DNA from: Cyanidium caldarium
Lineage: Eukaryota; Rhodophyta; Bangiophyceae; Cyanidiales; Cyanidiaceae
DNA: 64,000 nt
Reading direction: 5' to 3'
Assembly: GCA_026184775.1 (NCBI GenBank)
Contig: JANCYW010000012.1
Span: 248,001 to 312,000 of the forward strand
The notes under the pieces were generated by a model. That model was not told the origin of the DNA and did no database searches. It saw only the letters and a program-made list of their open reading frames with translations. Made by a program: the position numbers and the translations under genes. Positions 33,384 through 42,740 of this stretch are shown piece after piece (within the stretch, counting starts at the first letter, position 1; every line of letters begins with the position of its first letter).

Positions 33384-36272
33384 TTACGTAGGCAGCAGAC
33401 CGGCGTCGCGCAACTCGGTGACGATCACCGGCGCGGTGAGAAACTCGGTCTCCAGCCAACGTTCGATGCTAGCCATATGCGGTGTGGCGAAGGCGCTCTC
33501 CACGCGGCTGCTACGCACCATCAGCGCCCGTGCGTAACTGCGCACCGCGCGCAGCGTCTCGGTGGACGACGCCGACAGCACCCCCGTGCCGAAGCCGTTC
33601 TCGGCGTGGAGGCGACTCTCGTAGCCCGACAACGCGTCGGCAAAGCGGGCGGCATCCAAGCGCACCGGCTGGCCGGGCACCGGCGACACCGCCGCGCCCA
33701 GCCCGTCCACATCCTGGGCGATGTGCCACAGCAGCGGCACCGGTCGCGCCGCCGCCTGGCTGTTGACGTGGCGCGGGGCGGTGCGATGGGCGCCGGCGCT
33801 CGTCGCCGCCATCGCATCCAACGCCGCGTCGTACTCCGCCGACATCTGCTCGACGTAGAAAAATGTTCGCGCGAAACTAAACTCCGGCGGTGACAACAGC
33901 AACAACATATCCACAAACTTGAGCGCTGCCAACGCGGCCACCGGCTCGCTGCCGGCCAGTTGCAGCGCCCGCATCGTCTCCGCCAGCATGGTGGCCCGAA
34001 ATTGCGTCAGATGCTCTGACTGCACCCGCAGCAGCAGCACCCGCAGCAGCAAGAAACAGCAGGCAGACACTTGCGGGTCGCGCCGCCGAAACGCCCCATC
34101 CAACCGTCGCAGCAACAGCCGCAACTGTGACAGATACTCGCCCGTATCACAGTGAAACAGCACGAAAGCGATCCGCTTCAGGGAGTGGCTCTCGTCGGTT
34201 GCGGTGTCCTTGGCCACGAACAGGTTCTGCGGGGTGATCGGGCTGGCCTGCGACCGCGTCACCGAGTCGCCGATGTTGTAGATGGGCGGCGCGCCCTCCA
34301 CCGCCATCACCGCGCGCACGGCCGCGCCGAACAACCGCAGCATGGAGCGCGTCTTGTTCAGGAAAAAATCGGCGTCCTCCAGCGCACTCACCACCCGCTC
34401 TTGCAGCGCCCTGGCGCTCCACTCGAAGTCGTCGCTGGTGGGTGCCGCCTGGCTGAGCAGTAGTTGCGGATGAGCGGCAGCGCTGGTCACGTGTTGCAGC
34501 ATCCAGGCGCCCTCGGTGGCGGCGACCACGCTCCAGTTGCGCAAGACAGAGGCTGGCGCGGCAGCATCGGGTGGTGAATCGCGGCGTTTGGTGGTTATCG
34601 GCGGCGGCGGCAACACGCCACACAACGCCGCGAACACTTCCGCAGACACGCTGGGCACCGCGACCGAAGCTGGCGTCAGGCGTGCTGCCTTGAGCGCTCG
34701 AAACGCCGGATCGGTGGCATTGCGCAAGTGCCGTCGGCGGACGGTGCGCTCTTCCACAAACGCCTTTTCGCACAGACCGCACACCACCTCTCCCAGTTGG
34801 TGCAGGGCGCGCGCTGTCAAGTAAGAGCGCACGTCGCCCTCGGTGCTGCCCTCGGGGACGGCTGCGGGCGACACTTCAAAGTCGCCATTGGTCACCGGCA
34901 CACACGCCTCCAACAGCAGCCGTATCTGCTCCGCCACGTCGATCGGCACCAGCTTGGTATCGAGCGTCACCCGCGCCATCAGCTCGGCGGTGGCGCTGAG
35001 CAGCACCACTCGAGACCACGGCCGCGACGACGACAGAAACACCACATTGGCCAGGGTGAAGAACGGCACCACTGCCTCGGCCAGAGCGTTGCCATCGGCC
35101 GGCACCAGCCGCAGGTAGATTTGCAGGAGGTACAGCAGAAACAGATCCATGTCCCGCTCGCGCAACGCTTCGGTGGAGAACACTGCCGCGGGAAACAGGC
35201 GCGACGGCTCCAGCGCCCGCGCTGCACTGCGCCCTGCCGACGCGCCCGTCGACTTGGAGGTGCCGCGACCGGCGGGCGTCCGTGCCGAGTATGCGGCCAC
35301 TGCCGCGTTCGCCTCGATGGTCGAGGTCGACCGCAAGGTGGCCCCGAGCGCCACATGCAAGCCGGTAGCAGTCGTTTCGCCGGGGGTCATTTCGGCAGCA
35401 GCATGTCGCGCGGCGATACTCCACACCGCGGTGACCACGCTGACGCACGTCTCGGGGTTCACGCGTCGGCTGCCGTGCAGCAGTTCCAGCGCACTGCGCA
35501 GAAAGAGCAGCGCCGACGGGTTCACTTCATGCCGCGGTAGCGATCGCTGGCGCGCCACCCTGGCCATGGCGTACAGCACATCACCCGCGCATGCCGGCAG
35601 CAGCACGATAAACACTGCCTCACAGCGCGGACGCAGCTCGGGGTAGGCGCGGTACGCGGCCACCACCGCCTCCAGCACATCCGTCAGATGAGCCACCAGC
35701 GCCGCCATGGCCTGCTGCCGCGGGTCCTCGCGGCGCGCCACTGGTGCGCTTTTGGTGGATGAAGACCAGAAATCGCTGAGGAACTTGAAGGGGTTGGCGG
35801 AGGAGAGGGACCCGCCGCCGGACGACTTTTTGTCGGCGGCGCCCTTGGCGCTGGCCTCGTCGATGGTGGCGGTAGGATCGATCTCGCCCTGCTCCACGCC
35901 GCCGGCGTAGAGTCGCAGCACCGTAGCGACGATACGTTTCAGACCGATCAGGAGCACGGCCACGTCCTCGCGGCTAAGCAGGGCGCCTCGTACCGCATCG
36001 GTTCGCGCCGGCCCGCCGACCTGTCCGTCACCGGCCTCGAGTGGCGCTCGCTCTCGGCACAGCAGGCCGCAGACGCTGCGCAACGCGCCATCGACCAGGC
36101 GCGGTAGTTCCGGCCCGAAAGTATTCAGGCAGCCGACGATGAGGCGCAGCCACTCGCGTCGTTCTTGATCGGACTCGGCGTGCTCGAGTCGCTCCAGCGC
36201 GGCCGGGATGAACGCCTCTGCAGCTGCCTCGATAGCGCAGGACGCCTCGAAATGCTCCCCATCGCCCTCCAT
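33384..36272 (-). CDS. Dopey (DOP1)-like protein, C-terminal half only
   Basis: The 962-residue helical protein matches the C-terminal part of Dopey, a large cytosolic protein that works with Mon2 in Golgi-endosome traffic. The match is clearest near residues 700-800: SLKRIAFVLFH, then EYLSQLRLLLRRL, FLLLRVLLLRVQSEHLTQF, and LAALKFVDMLLLLSPPEFSF. Dopey has RVLLLRxSPxHLT at the same place. A middle segment (FKFLSDFWSSSTKS, LVAHLTDVLEAVVAAYR) also fits. Dopey proteins usually exceed 1,600 residues and carry an N-terminal Dopey_N domain that I do not find here. The ATG at 36272 opens cleanly after a spacer, so this looks like a shortened family member and not a fragment. Confidence 0.6.
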   Translation of the reverse strand: MEGDGEHFEASCAIEAAAEAFIPAALERLEHAESDQERREWLRLIVGCLNTFGPELPRLVDGALRSVCGLLCRERAPLEAGDGQVGGPARTDAVRGALLSREDVAVLLIGLKRIVATVLRLYAGGVEQGEIDPTATIDEASAKGAADKKSSGGGSLSSANPFKFLSDFWSSSTKSAPVARREDPRQQAMAALVAHLTDVLEAVVAAYRAYPELRPRCEAVFIVLLPACAGDVLYAMARVARQRSLPRHEVNPSALLFLRSALELLHGSRRVNPETCVSVVTAVWSIAARHAAAEMTPGETTATGLHVALGATLRSTSTIEANAAVAAYSARTPAGRGTSKSTGASAGRSAARALEPSRLFPAAVFSTEALRERDMDLFLLYLLQIYLRLVPADGNALAEAVVPFFTLANVVFLSSSRPWSRVVLLSATAELMARVTLDTKLVPIDVAEQIRLLLEACVPVTNGDFEVSPAAVPEGSTEGDVRSYLTARALHQLGEVVCGLCEKAFVEERTVRRRHLRNATDPAFRALKAARLTPASVAVPSVSAEVFAALCGVLPPPPITTKRRDSPPDAAAPASVLRNWSVVAATEGAWMLQHVTSAAAHPQLLLSQAAPTSDDFEWSARALQERVVSALEDADFFLNKTRSMLRLFGAAVRAVMAVEGAPPIYNIGDSVTRSQASPITPQNLFVAKDTATDESHSLKRIAFVLFHCDTGEYLSQLRLLLRRLDGAFRRRDPQVSACCFLLLRVLLLRVQSEHLTQFRATMLAETMRALQLAGSEPVAALAALKFVDMLLLLSPPEFSFARTFFYVEQMSAEYDAALDAMAATSAGAHRTAPRHVNSQAAARPVPLLWHIAQDVDGLGAAVSPVPGQPVRLDAARFADALSGYESRLHAENGFGTGVLSASSTETLRAVRSYARALMVRSSRVESAFATPHMASIERWLETEFLTAPVIVTELRDAGLLPT

Positions 36273-36745
36273 GGAGAGAGAGGTTTGGTGACGCCGACCG
36301 CAGAGTTATGATTCGAAGTGGTTCGATCCGGAAAGTCGCTGGAGAATCGAGGCGATGGAGACGTGCCGGTGAAGCGAGAAAGCGAAACCGGTACCCGATC
36401 CGAATCGTGTACGGCCGCGGTTTCGGCCGCACTGTCCATGACCATTTTCACAGAGATGTGCAGGTGAGTTTGCTTGCATAACGTGGATTCGTTACTTGTC
36501 TAGCTCAATGTGCTCACCAGCACTTGTCCACAAGCAAGTTTCTCGCTTTCCCCTCCTCCCATTCATCCTTCTACCTTGTCCACCTTCTCTCTTCTTCATT
36601 TTCCTTCCATACGCTTCCACGTCTCCGGATTGCCCCGCGCGGTCGTCCCAATCGCTGCCGATCGGGCCCGTGGGCAGCCGCACGCGGGTTTCGGTCCCGG
36701 CACTGCGCAGCCCGAGCCCGGTCGGTGAGCGCTGCGCACGGCGGC
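36273..36745. promoter_or_regulatory. Bidirectional spacer Dopey-like / unknown gene
   Basis: About 470 bases between divergent starts. On the plus strand it holds two ACTTGTC copies (36494-36500 and 36521-36528) and a pyrimidine-rich stretch (TTTCCCCTCCTCCC, CTCTCTTCTTC) typical of leaders here. The rightward frame is open from about 36524 but first meets an ATG at 36746. Confidence 0.4.
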
Positions 36746-38461
36746 ATGGAGGCGTCGGAAAGGGAGGGATTTGAGAAAGTGAGGGAGAATGGCGAAAACG
36801 ACGGGGTGGGAATCGACGGGGACCGGTTGCGGCTATTGCGAGAAAATGAGGGCAAAGATCAAGACGCGCCCGCTGAAAAAACGCGGGACGCAGTCGCGGA
36901 CGCCATGGCAACCGCAGCGGCGGACACCTCGTCACCACCGCCGCCAAACACCGAGGACACACTGCTCGAGGGCAATGACACCAACGCCACCGCTGCGGAG
37001 GGCGGCTGCGTGATGGTGGCCGCGGTGCGCCAGCGTCGCGATGCTGTTCGCGCGAAACAGGAACGCGAGCGACAGCAACGACTCGCGCGGGAGGCCGAGT
37101 GGCAAGAGGGCCGCCAACACCGGCGGACAGGCGCAGCACCGAAACGCGCGCTCGATGCTCAGACAGCTGACTGGCGGCGCGGGCGGCAGCAGCGACAACG
37201 ACGTCTCGGCACCGATCGCCGCGGCATCGCCTCTGCGGACGAGTGGGAGACGGGAGCTGGGCAACGATTCTCGTTGCCCGACGATGCCCATCACCGTGGC
37301 CAATACGACCGGCAACTGATTCCCCTGGAGCCGCCCTTTGGTACCGAAGCGTTTCACGCGTACGAGATCGAGCGACACGATCGTCTATTGCGCAGCATCG
37401 ACCGTGAGATGGCGCCCGAGCAGGCTCACCTGGAGCGCCTGCGGTGGGCGCGGGCACTGCGAGCGCGACCAGCGGAGTGGCGACCGCTGGTGCACGGTGC
37501 CGCGAGCCGCGAGACTGCCGCCAGCTTCGGATGCGAACTGGGCGGCATCTCGCTGGCCCTGCCGCTGGCGCCGCCCACTTGCCTCGACGACTACTGGTTT
37601 CAGATGCGCTTGCTGGAATGGCGCCGCCTTAGTCGCCTGGCCGCTAGTGCTCGCGAGGTGTGTTTGCGCGAAAACCAGATCCGCACCGAGCACGCACACC
37701 TCTGTCGGCTGATCGATGACGAATGCGATGTCGCTCGCCGTCACGTGATTCATAGTTACCTGGCGGCCAATGCCGCCCAGCAGTGGGAGGTGGAGCGGCG
37801 TCTGTGGAATTTGGCGTCGCGCAAGACGGACGAGGTCGCCAACGGTAAGGGCAGCGCGGTAGGTGCGGCCGGCAGTGGCAGTGGCAGTCTGTTTGGGGTG
37901 GCTTCGGCATCCGCGACCGCGCTGATGCGCAACGGCAAGACGCGCGAATGGGGCGCGCGACGCGGACGCCGCGGACGTCTGCCACGAAGCGCCGTGGCCT
38001 TTGGCACCACCAGTATCGGCGGCAGCGAGGCCGGCAGCGTGCCCGATGATGTCAGCGCCGCGCACACCGAACGCGGCAGCGGCAACGATACGCATGCGGG
38101 CGCTTTGCGGAATGGAGTGGAGACCGATCGCGGCGGCGGTGTCGATGACGGCGTCCTCTTCCCGATCACCTCACCCGGTGTGCTGCTCAGCGGCGGCGTG
38201 CCGATGGCCACTTCGCACTGGATGACTGACCTGAGTGCTGGCGATCGGCCGTGGACGCGCAACGGCGCCCTGGCCGAACTGGCACGGGTGCGCTCGGTGT
38301 CCGTCTCCGAGTGGAGCGAGTCGGTGCTGGATGTGCGGCCGCGGGTGCGCATTCCGCTGGAGGCCGGGGAAATTCAACGCGATTTACGTATGATCACCGG
38401 TGGAGTGCGGGCGGCACATCGCGCCCGCGCCAAACGCGCTGCCTCTTCAGGGGATGCCTAG
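36746..38461 (+). CDS. Unknown charged, helical protein
   Basis: The 571-residue product begins MEASEREGFEKV. It has a highly charged, probably disordered N-terminus (1-150, including VRQRRDAVRAKQERERQQRLAREAEWQEG as two coiled segments). A better-ordered middle follows: GTEAFHAYEIERHDRLLRSIDREMAPEQ near 200, LDDYWFQMRLLEWRRLSRLA near 290, and helices through LIDDECDVARRHVIHSYLA near 340. A Gly/Ser/Arg-rich linker and a short C-terminal segment VRPRVRIPLEAGEIQRDLRMITGG end the protein. The helix plus terminal EI-x-DL-x-I pattern faintly recalls Sds3/BRMS1 subunits of histone deacetylase complexes, but this is weak. I assign no function. Confidence 0.6.
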   Translation: MEASEREGFEKVRENGENDGVGIDGDRLRLLRENEGKDQDAPAEKTRDAVADAMATAAADTSSPPPPNTEDTLLEGNDTNATAAEGGCVMVAAVRQRRDAVRAKQERERQQRLAREAEWQEGRQHRRTGAAPKRALDAQTADWRRGRQQRQRRLGTDRRGIASADEWETGAGQRFSLPDDAHHRGQYDRQLIPLEPPFGTEAFHAYEIERHDRLLRSIDREMAPEQAHLERLRWARALRARPAEWRPLVHGAASRETAASFGCELGGISLALPLAPPTCLDDYWFQMRLLEWRRLSRLAASAREVCLRENQIRTEHAHLCRLIDDECDVARRHVIHSYLAANAAQQWEVERRLWNLASRKTDEVANGKGSAVGAAGSGSGSLFGVASASATALMRNGKTREWGARRGRRGRLPRSAVAFGTTSIGGSEAGSVPDDVSAAHTERGSGNDTHAGALRNGVETDRGGGVDDGVLFPITSPGVLLSGGVPMATSHWMTDLSAGDRPWTRNGALAELARVRSVSVSEWSESVLDVRPRVRIPLEAGEIQRDLRMITGGVRAAHRARAKRAASSGDA

Positions 38462-38568
38462 GGGGAATGGGGGAGTATTGCGGGGATGAAGGTGCTGCCG
38501 TAACGCGCTCGTCGTGTGTCTCCGCGCTTCCGGCATTCCTTCCTCACCCTATCCCCTCTCTCTATCTC

Positions 38569-40116
38569 TCAGGGACATCGTTTGTGGACAAAGCCGGCGC
38601 CGTTCTCCCGATACTCGTCGCGCGTAAACCAGTGGTTCTGAAAGTCGGCAAACGTCGCCAACATCGATGCGCCGGTCCACGCGGTGTACTTGCGCTCGAC
38701 CGGGTTGGCGGCCGCGTGCACTTTGACGCGGTTGTAGTGCAGGAACAGTTCCGATTGCAGGCGGTCGGCCAGGCCAGACATGGCAGAGGTGCCGCCGGTG
38801 AGCACGACCCCGGCGAACATCTCCCGGTGCTGCGCGTGTTCGCATCGTCGAATGGCGTCAGACACCAGGCCGGCAACGCCCTTGCTGGACGCGGGCAGCG
38901 TGCCCTGTTGGCGCAGATAGGCCAGGAAAGGGCGGTCCTCGCGGGCGGTTCGCGCATGCGGCAACGTGCCGAACAGCGCCTCCGCGGGCCGGAAGCGCTC
39001 CGCACCCAGCGACAGCGTCGTCCCGTCCGGCAGTTCATGAGCGATCGGTGGCACGTTTCGTCGCGACGCCTGCTGCTGCTGTGGCAGCGGCGGCGGCGAC
39101 GCGTCCGCATCCGTCGTGTCGTGATCGGCAGCGTGCATCGCTCCCGAGTACAGGTGATACTCGCGGTCAACGCTGCACACGTGGTGTTTCACGTCTTCGG
39201 CTACTTGCATGCGCGCCATCTCCGCATACGACTCGCTCACACTGCTCACATCCACCGGTTCCAGATGAAATTCCATCGGCGCCGCGGCACCGCCGAGGTC
39301 CACTCCGCCGCCGTCCTCGTTGCGGTCGAGGTCGTCCGCCGCCTCATCCTCCTCGTCGTCCGCGTCGCCATCGACGCTGGCGCCCGCGCTGGAGCGCCGG
39401 CTCGGACGATTCGCCCCTCCCACGCCATCCGCCACAGCGTCGTTAGCGTGGCGCCGTCCGCGCCTTCGAAAAGCATACGGCGGCCGAATGCACTCCAGGC
39501 CACCACACAGCGCCGCACACCGACGGGTGATGTCCTGGCCGCTGCCCACGCGCGTGCGTAGGATGGCGTGCTTCACCACGGCGCCTTCGAACACCGGCGT
39601 GGCGGATACGTTGCTGGCGCCGCAGTCCAGCACCACGCCGGTGTGCCGGCCGGCCGCAAAACACGACAGAGCGGCGTTGCGCCCAAAGTACACCGCCGGC
39701 ACGTTGTACTTGTCGAACAGCACCTGACACAACTCCTCCCGCGGTCGCTTCGGGTTGTGACTCGGCTCCACCACGCACAACGCATACTCCTCCGGTTGCA
39801 CTTGCAATCGGGCGAAGCAATAATCCAGCAGCGCCTCGTAGGCAGCCCAGTCGCTGATCAGCCCGTCGTCGTCAAACGCCGATCGCACTTGCACGCCGCT
39901 CAGGGCGACCTCCCGCGCTGCCAGCCACTCGTACCCAGCCACGAACCCGTTACCGACCGCATCACCCAGAGCGCCCTCCGGCGCCTGTCCAGCGTACGTC
40001 CCCAGCGCCGACGGACACACCAGCGACGGCACATCGCCGCCCGCAAAACCCGCCTTGCACAGCCGCGTGCCCGTATCCAGCACCACCGCCGGCACCGTCT
40101 TGGGCACGAAGAACAT
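38569..40116 (-). CDS. ARP4: Actin-related protein 4 (ARP4/BAF53)
   Basis: ARP4 is a nuclear actin-like subunit of INO80, SWR1, NuA4 and SWI/SNF chromatin complexes. The 515-residue product shows the actin fold in order: VVLDTGTRLCKAGFAGGDVPS, VEPSHNPKRPREELCQVLFDKYNVPAVYFGRNA, VVLDCGASNVSATPVFEG, LSLGAERFRPAEALF, VVLTGGTSAMSGLADRLQSEL, and the ARP4-type end RVKVHAAANPVERKYTAWTGASMLA with EYRENGAGFVHKRCP. An acidic insertion (GDADDEEDEAADDLDRNEDGGG) at about residues 240-265 and a Gln/Arg insertion near 350 enlarge it beyond the usual 430-490 residues. The ATG at 40116 (MFFVPKTVPAVV) is chosen because the homology begins there. Divergent from MtnA. Confidence 0.88.
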   Translation of the reverse strand: MFFVPKTVPAVVLDTGTRLCKAGFAGGDVPSLVCPSALGTYAGQAPEGALGDAVGNGFVAGYEWLAAREVALSGVQVRSAFDDDGLISDWAAYEALLDYCFARLQVQPEEYALCVVEPSHNPKRPREELCQVLFDKYNVPAVYFGRNAALSCFAAGRHTGVVLDCGASNVSATPVFEGAVVKHAILRTRVGSGQDITRRCAALCGGLECIRPPYAFRRRGRRHANDAVADGVGGANRPSRRSSAGASVDGDADDEEDEAADDLDRNEDGGGVDLGGAAAPMEFHLEPVDVSSVSESYAEMARMQVAEDVKHHVCSVDREYHLYSGAMHAADHDTTDADASPPPLPQQQQASRRNVPPIAHELPDGTTLSLGAERFRPAEALFGTLPHARTAREDRPFLAYLRQQGTLPASSKGVAGLVSDAIRRCEHAQHREMFAGVVLTGGTSAMSGLADRLQSELFLHYNRVKVHAAANPVERKYTAWTGASMLATFADFQNHWFTRDEYRENGAGFVHKRCP

Positions 40117-40440
40117 GACGACTGAGAGAGTAGCGAGTGGAGAGGGGCTTGTGGCTAGGCGTGGGTCCTGCCGAGGTTCATCGATTTGAGGAAATGGGAG
40201 CGGACCAGGTTGTGGGACATAGAGAGAGACGCACCGTCCGGTCCCACACACGTCCCTTTCGGGCAACACGCGGGGACGATCGATCGATCGATCGAACGAA
40301 CGATTGAACGAACGGCTTGTCGAGTACCCGCGAGAGCGAGAGCGTGCTGACGAATCAGACGCGCTCCACGAAAGCAGAACGTCCCACGCTATCCCTCAGA
40401 CTGGTTCCACTCCCACCTCCTGCTCTCTGTCCCACTCCGC
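40117..40440. promoter_or_regulatory. Bidirectional spacer ARP4 / MtnA with CGAT/CGAA repeats
   Basis: A 324-base spacer between divergent starts. At about 40275-40313 it carries four CGAT units followed by GAAC units, then CGATTGAACGAACGG, an imperfect tetranucleotide repeat rich in GATC palindromes. The right end (CTCTCTGTCCCACTCC) is the usual pyrimidine-rich leader before the MtnA ATG. Confidence 0.45.
40275..40313. repeat. CGAT/CGAA tetranucleotide repeat
   Basis: A tandem tetranucleotide run, four CGAT then CGAA units with small interruptions, sits in the ARP4/MtnA spacer. It is self-complementary in part (GATCGATC). Confidence 0.7.
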
Positions 40441-41568
40441 ATGGATTCAGCGCTGCCACCGGAGCCGTACTGGCCGGTGGAGTGGGTGGAGGACGCGGGC
40501 CGGCAATCGCACGTTCCCCGCGGCCAGCTGCGATTGTTGGATCAGCGACAGTTGCCGCATCGAACGGTGTACGAGACGTACACCGATCACGCGGCGGTCG
40601 CGCAGGCCATACGCGACATGGTGGTGCGCGGCGCGCCGGCGATAGGCGCGGCCGGCGCCTACGGCTACGTGCTCGGGGTGCGCAACGGCATTCCGCGCGA
40701 GCAGGTTTACGTGCAGCTGCTGCAGAGTCGGCCGACGGCAGTGAACTTGGAGTGGGCGCTGCGGCAATTGCACGAGGCCGGCAATATCGCTGCCGATAAA
40801 CTGTTGCACAAAGCGCACGCGCTGTTGGAGCGGGAGCGGCGGCACAACTGGGCCATGGCCGAGCACGGCGCGCAGGCCATTCTGGGCGATGCCCGGTTGC
40901 GCGTTGCCGATCGCCCTCTCCGGGTGCTCCATCACTGCAACACCGGTGCGTTGGCCACCGCTGGCTGGGGCACCGCGCTGGGAGTCGTGCGGCGCCTGCA
41001 CCAGCTGCACCCGCATTTGTTGGTGCACGTCAACGAGACGCGGCCGCGACTGCAGGGCGCCCGCCTCACCTGCTGGGAACTGGGGCAGTGGGGCATTCCG
41101 CATCGGTTACAAGTGGACGGCGCCGTTGCCCATCTGATGAGCACCGGCCAGGTGGATGCGGTGCTGGTGGGCGCAGACCGCGTCACTGCGGACGCCTCGG
41201 TGGCCAACAAAATCGGCACGCTGACGGTGGCGGTGTGTGCGGCGCATTACGGCGTGCCGTTGTATGTGTGCGCGCCGCTTAGCACCGTGGATGTACAGAC
41301 GGTGCGCGGTGCCGATATACGCATTGAAGAGCGTGATGCTGCTGAAGTGGTGAATCCGCACGGCAGCGCGCCGGACAGCCGCAGCAGCTTTGCGCCCGTG
41401 GGCACACCAGTGTACAACCCGGCGTTTGATGTCACCCCGGCGGCGCTGATCACCGGCGGTATCGTCACCGAATGTGGGGTGGCGCGACATCTTGAGAGGC
41501 TACACCAAAATGCTGAGCACAGTGGCATGGCGGAGCAACTGGCCAGATGGAAGGTTCCGGGTGCCTGA
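40441..41568 (+). CDS. MTNA: Methylthioribose-1-phosphate isomerase (MtnA)
   Basis: This methionine-salvage enzyme converts methylthioribose-1-phosphate to methylthioribulose-1-phosphate in the cytosol; it belongs to the eIF2B-alpha-like family. The 375-residue frame has the N-terminal AIRDMVVRGAPAIGAAGAYG, the catalytic Cys in HHCNTGALATAGWGTALGV near residue 164, VNETRPRLQGARLTCWEL, the catalytic Asp in VGADRVTADASVANKIGT near 243, and YNPAFDVTPAALITGGIVTE. These separate it from true eIF2B subunits. Length is normal (about 340-370). The ATG at 40441 is the first in frame and gives no transit peptide. Confidence 0.95.
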   Translation: MDSALPPEPYWPVEWVEDAGRQSHVPRGQLRLLDQRQLPHRTVYETYTDHAAVAQAIRDMVVRGAPAIGAAGAYGYVLGVRNGIPREQVYVQLLQSRPTAVNLEWALRQLHEAGNIAADKLLHKAHALLERERRHNWAMAEHGAQAILGDARLRVADRPLRVLHHCNTGALATAGWGTALGVVRRLHQLHPHLLVHVNETRPRLQGARLTCWELGQWGIPHRLQVDGAVAHLMSTGQVDAVLVGADRVTADASVANKIGTLTVAVCAAHYGVPLYVCAPLSTVDVQTVRGADIRIEERDAAEVVNPHGSAPDSRSSFAPVGTPVYNPAFDVTPAALITGGIVTECGVARHLERLHQNAEHSGMAEQLARWKVPGA

Positions 41569-41630
41569 AGCGCGCCCGAACCGCGAGATCCACTCTTGCA
41601 AACCACCCGCAAGCGCACGTCGCCCCCTGC

Positions 41631-42740
41631 TCATTCCGACCGCGATTCGTCCCCCTCGGCGTCGCCAGCATTGCGTGCGCGGTTGGCGATGGCCGCCGCC
41701 TCATTGGCCGATATTCGATACGTGGCGCCGCAGAATTCACAGGTGCCCTCGAACTGTTGCTGCTCTCGCAGCACCGACATGACTTCGTCGTGCGGCAGCA
41801 ATGTCAACAGCCGCTCCACTTTGCTGCGACTGCAGGTGCACGCGTAACACGGCTTCGATTCGCCCACCATATGCATGTCCATGCCCTCCAACAACTGCTC
41901 CAGCATGGCTTGCGGCGTGAAGCCGTCGCGCACCAGCTGCGTCGGTGAGCCGAGCGCATTCAGTCGCAGCACGTTCTTCTCCACGTGCTGCATGGTGGCC
42001 TCGCTGGCGCCGGGCAACATTTGCACCAGATAACCGCCGGCTGCGGCCACTTCGCCCTCTTTGAGAAACACGCCGAGCGCGAGCGCCGACGGCATCTGCT
42101 CCGAGTACACCAAATAGTGCAAAATGTCGTCGGCCACCTCGCCCGACACAATCTGGGTGATGCCGCGATACGGCACCGACCACGACGGGTGACTGCGCAC
42201 CACGGTGAGAAAGCCGCGCCCGATCGCCCGTCCGACGTCCAGTTTGCCGGCGTCCGTGACCGGCAGATGCACCAGCGGGTCACCGAGGTAGCCGCGCGCC
42301 CGCCCGTCCGAGTCGGCGATCGACACCACCGTGCGCAGCGGCCCATCACCCCGGAACTCGATCTGCACTCGCTCATTCTCCTCCTTGCCGTGCGCCAGCA
42401 ACACCGCCCCCAACAGTGCCCGACCCAGCGCCGCAGTGCCCACCGGCAGCGAGCCGTGCAGCGCGGCAGTGTTGTTCACCAGGCCGGTGCCCACCAGCGC
42501 CTTGGCCGACACCGTCGCATCGCCGTTCAGCGCCGACAACAGCGTATCGCCCGGCACATTCTCATTCAGTCTGACCAGGGTGCGATCCAAGAGCGCTACC
42601 AGCGAGCGCGGGGAAGTTGGCGGCAGCCGACGCCATCGTGCCGGGTGGACGGCTCCTCTCGAGCTGCGGTGGCTGAAACGCCTTTGACGACCTCTCCCAC
42701 CACCGACGCTAGCGATAAACGAGCAACGACTCGATGGCAT
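41631..42740 (-). CDS. HSP33 redox-activated chaperone, probably organelle-targeted
   Basis: HSP33 is a holdase chaperone that unfolds and becomes active when its zinc-binding cysteines are oxidised. The 369-residue frame contains VQIEFRGDGPLRTVVSIADSDGRARGYLGDP, TVVRSHPSWSVPYRGITQIVSGEVADDILHYLVYSEQ, and the C-terminal zinc center CTC near residue 298 with CEFC near residue 335. All four redox cysteines are present. About 75 residues precede the homology; starting at MPSSRCSFIASVGG they are Ser/Arg-rich with a Phe near the start, a fair plastid or mitochondrial transit peptide. Another ATG at 43031 would extend it but almost abuts the divergent WDR76 gene. HSP33 is bacterial and patchy in eukaryotes. 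Confidence 0.92.
   Translation of the reverse strand: MPSSRCSFIASVGGGRGRQRRFSHRSSRGAVHPARWRRLPPTSPRSLVALLDRTLVRLNENVPGDTLLSALNGDATVSAKALVGTGLVNNTAALHGSLPVGTAALGRALLGAVLLAHGKEENERVQIEFRGDGPLRTVVSIADSDGRARGYLGDPLVHLPVTDAGKLDVGRAIGRGFLTVVRSHPSWSVPYRGITQIVSGEVADDILHYLVYSEQMPSALALGVFLKEGEVAAAGGYLVQMLPGASEATMQHVEKNVLRLNALGSPTQLVRDGFTPQAMLEQLLEGMDMHMVGESKPCYACTCSRSKVERLLTLLPHDEVMSVLREQQQFEGTCEFCGATYRISANEAAAIANRARNAGDAEGDESRSE

Noticed and set aside
36492-37457. Leftward Arg/Pro-rich frame opposite the unknown gene
   Set aside because: Low-complexity antisense reading in GC-rich DNA.
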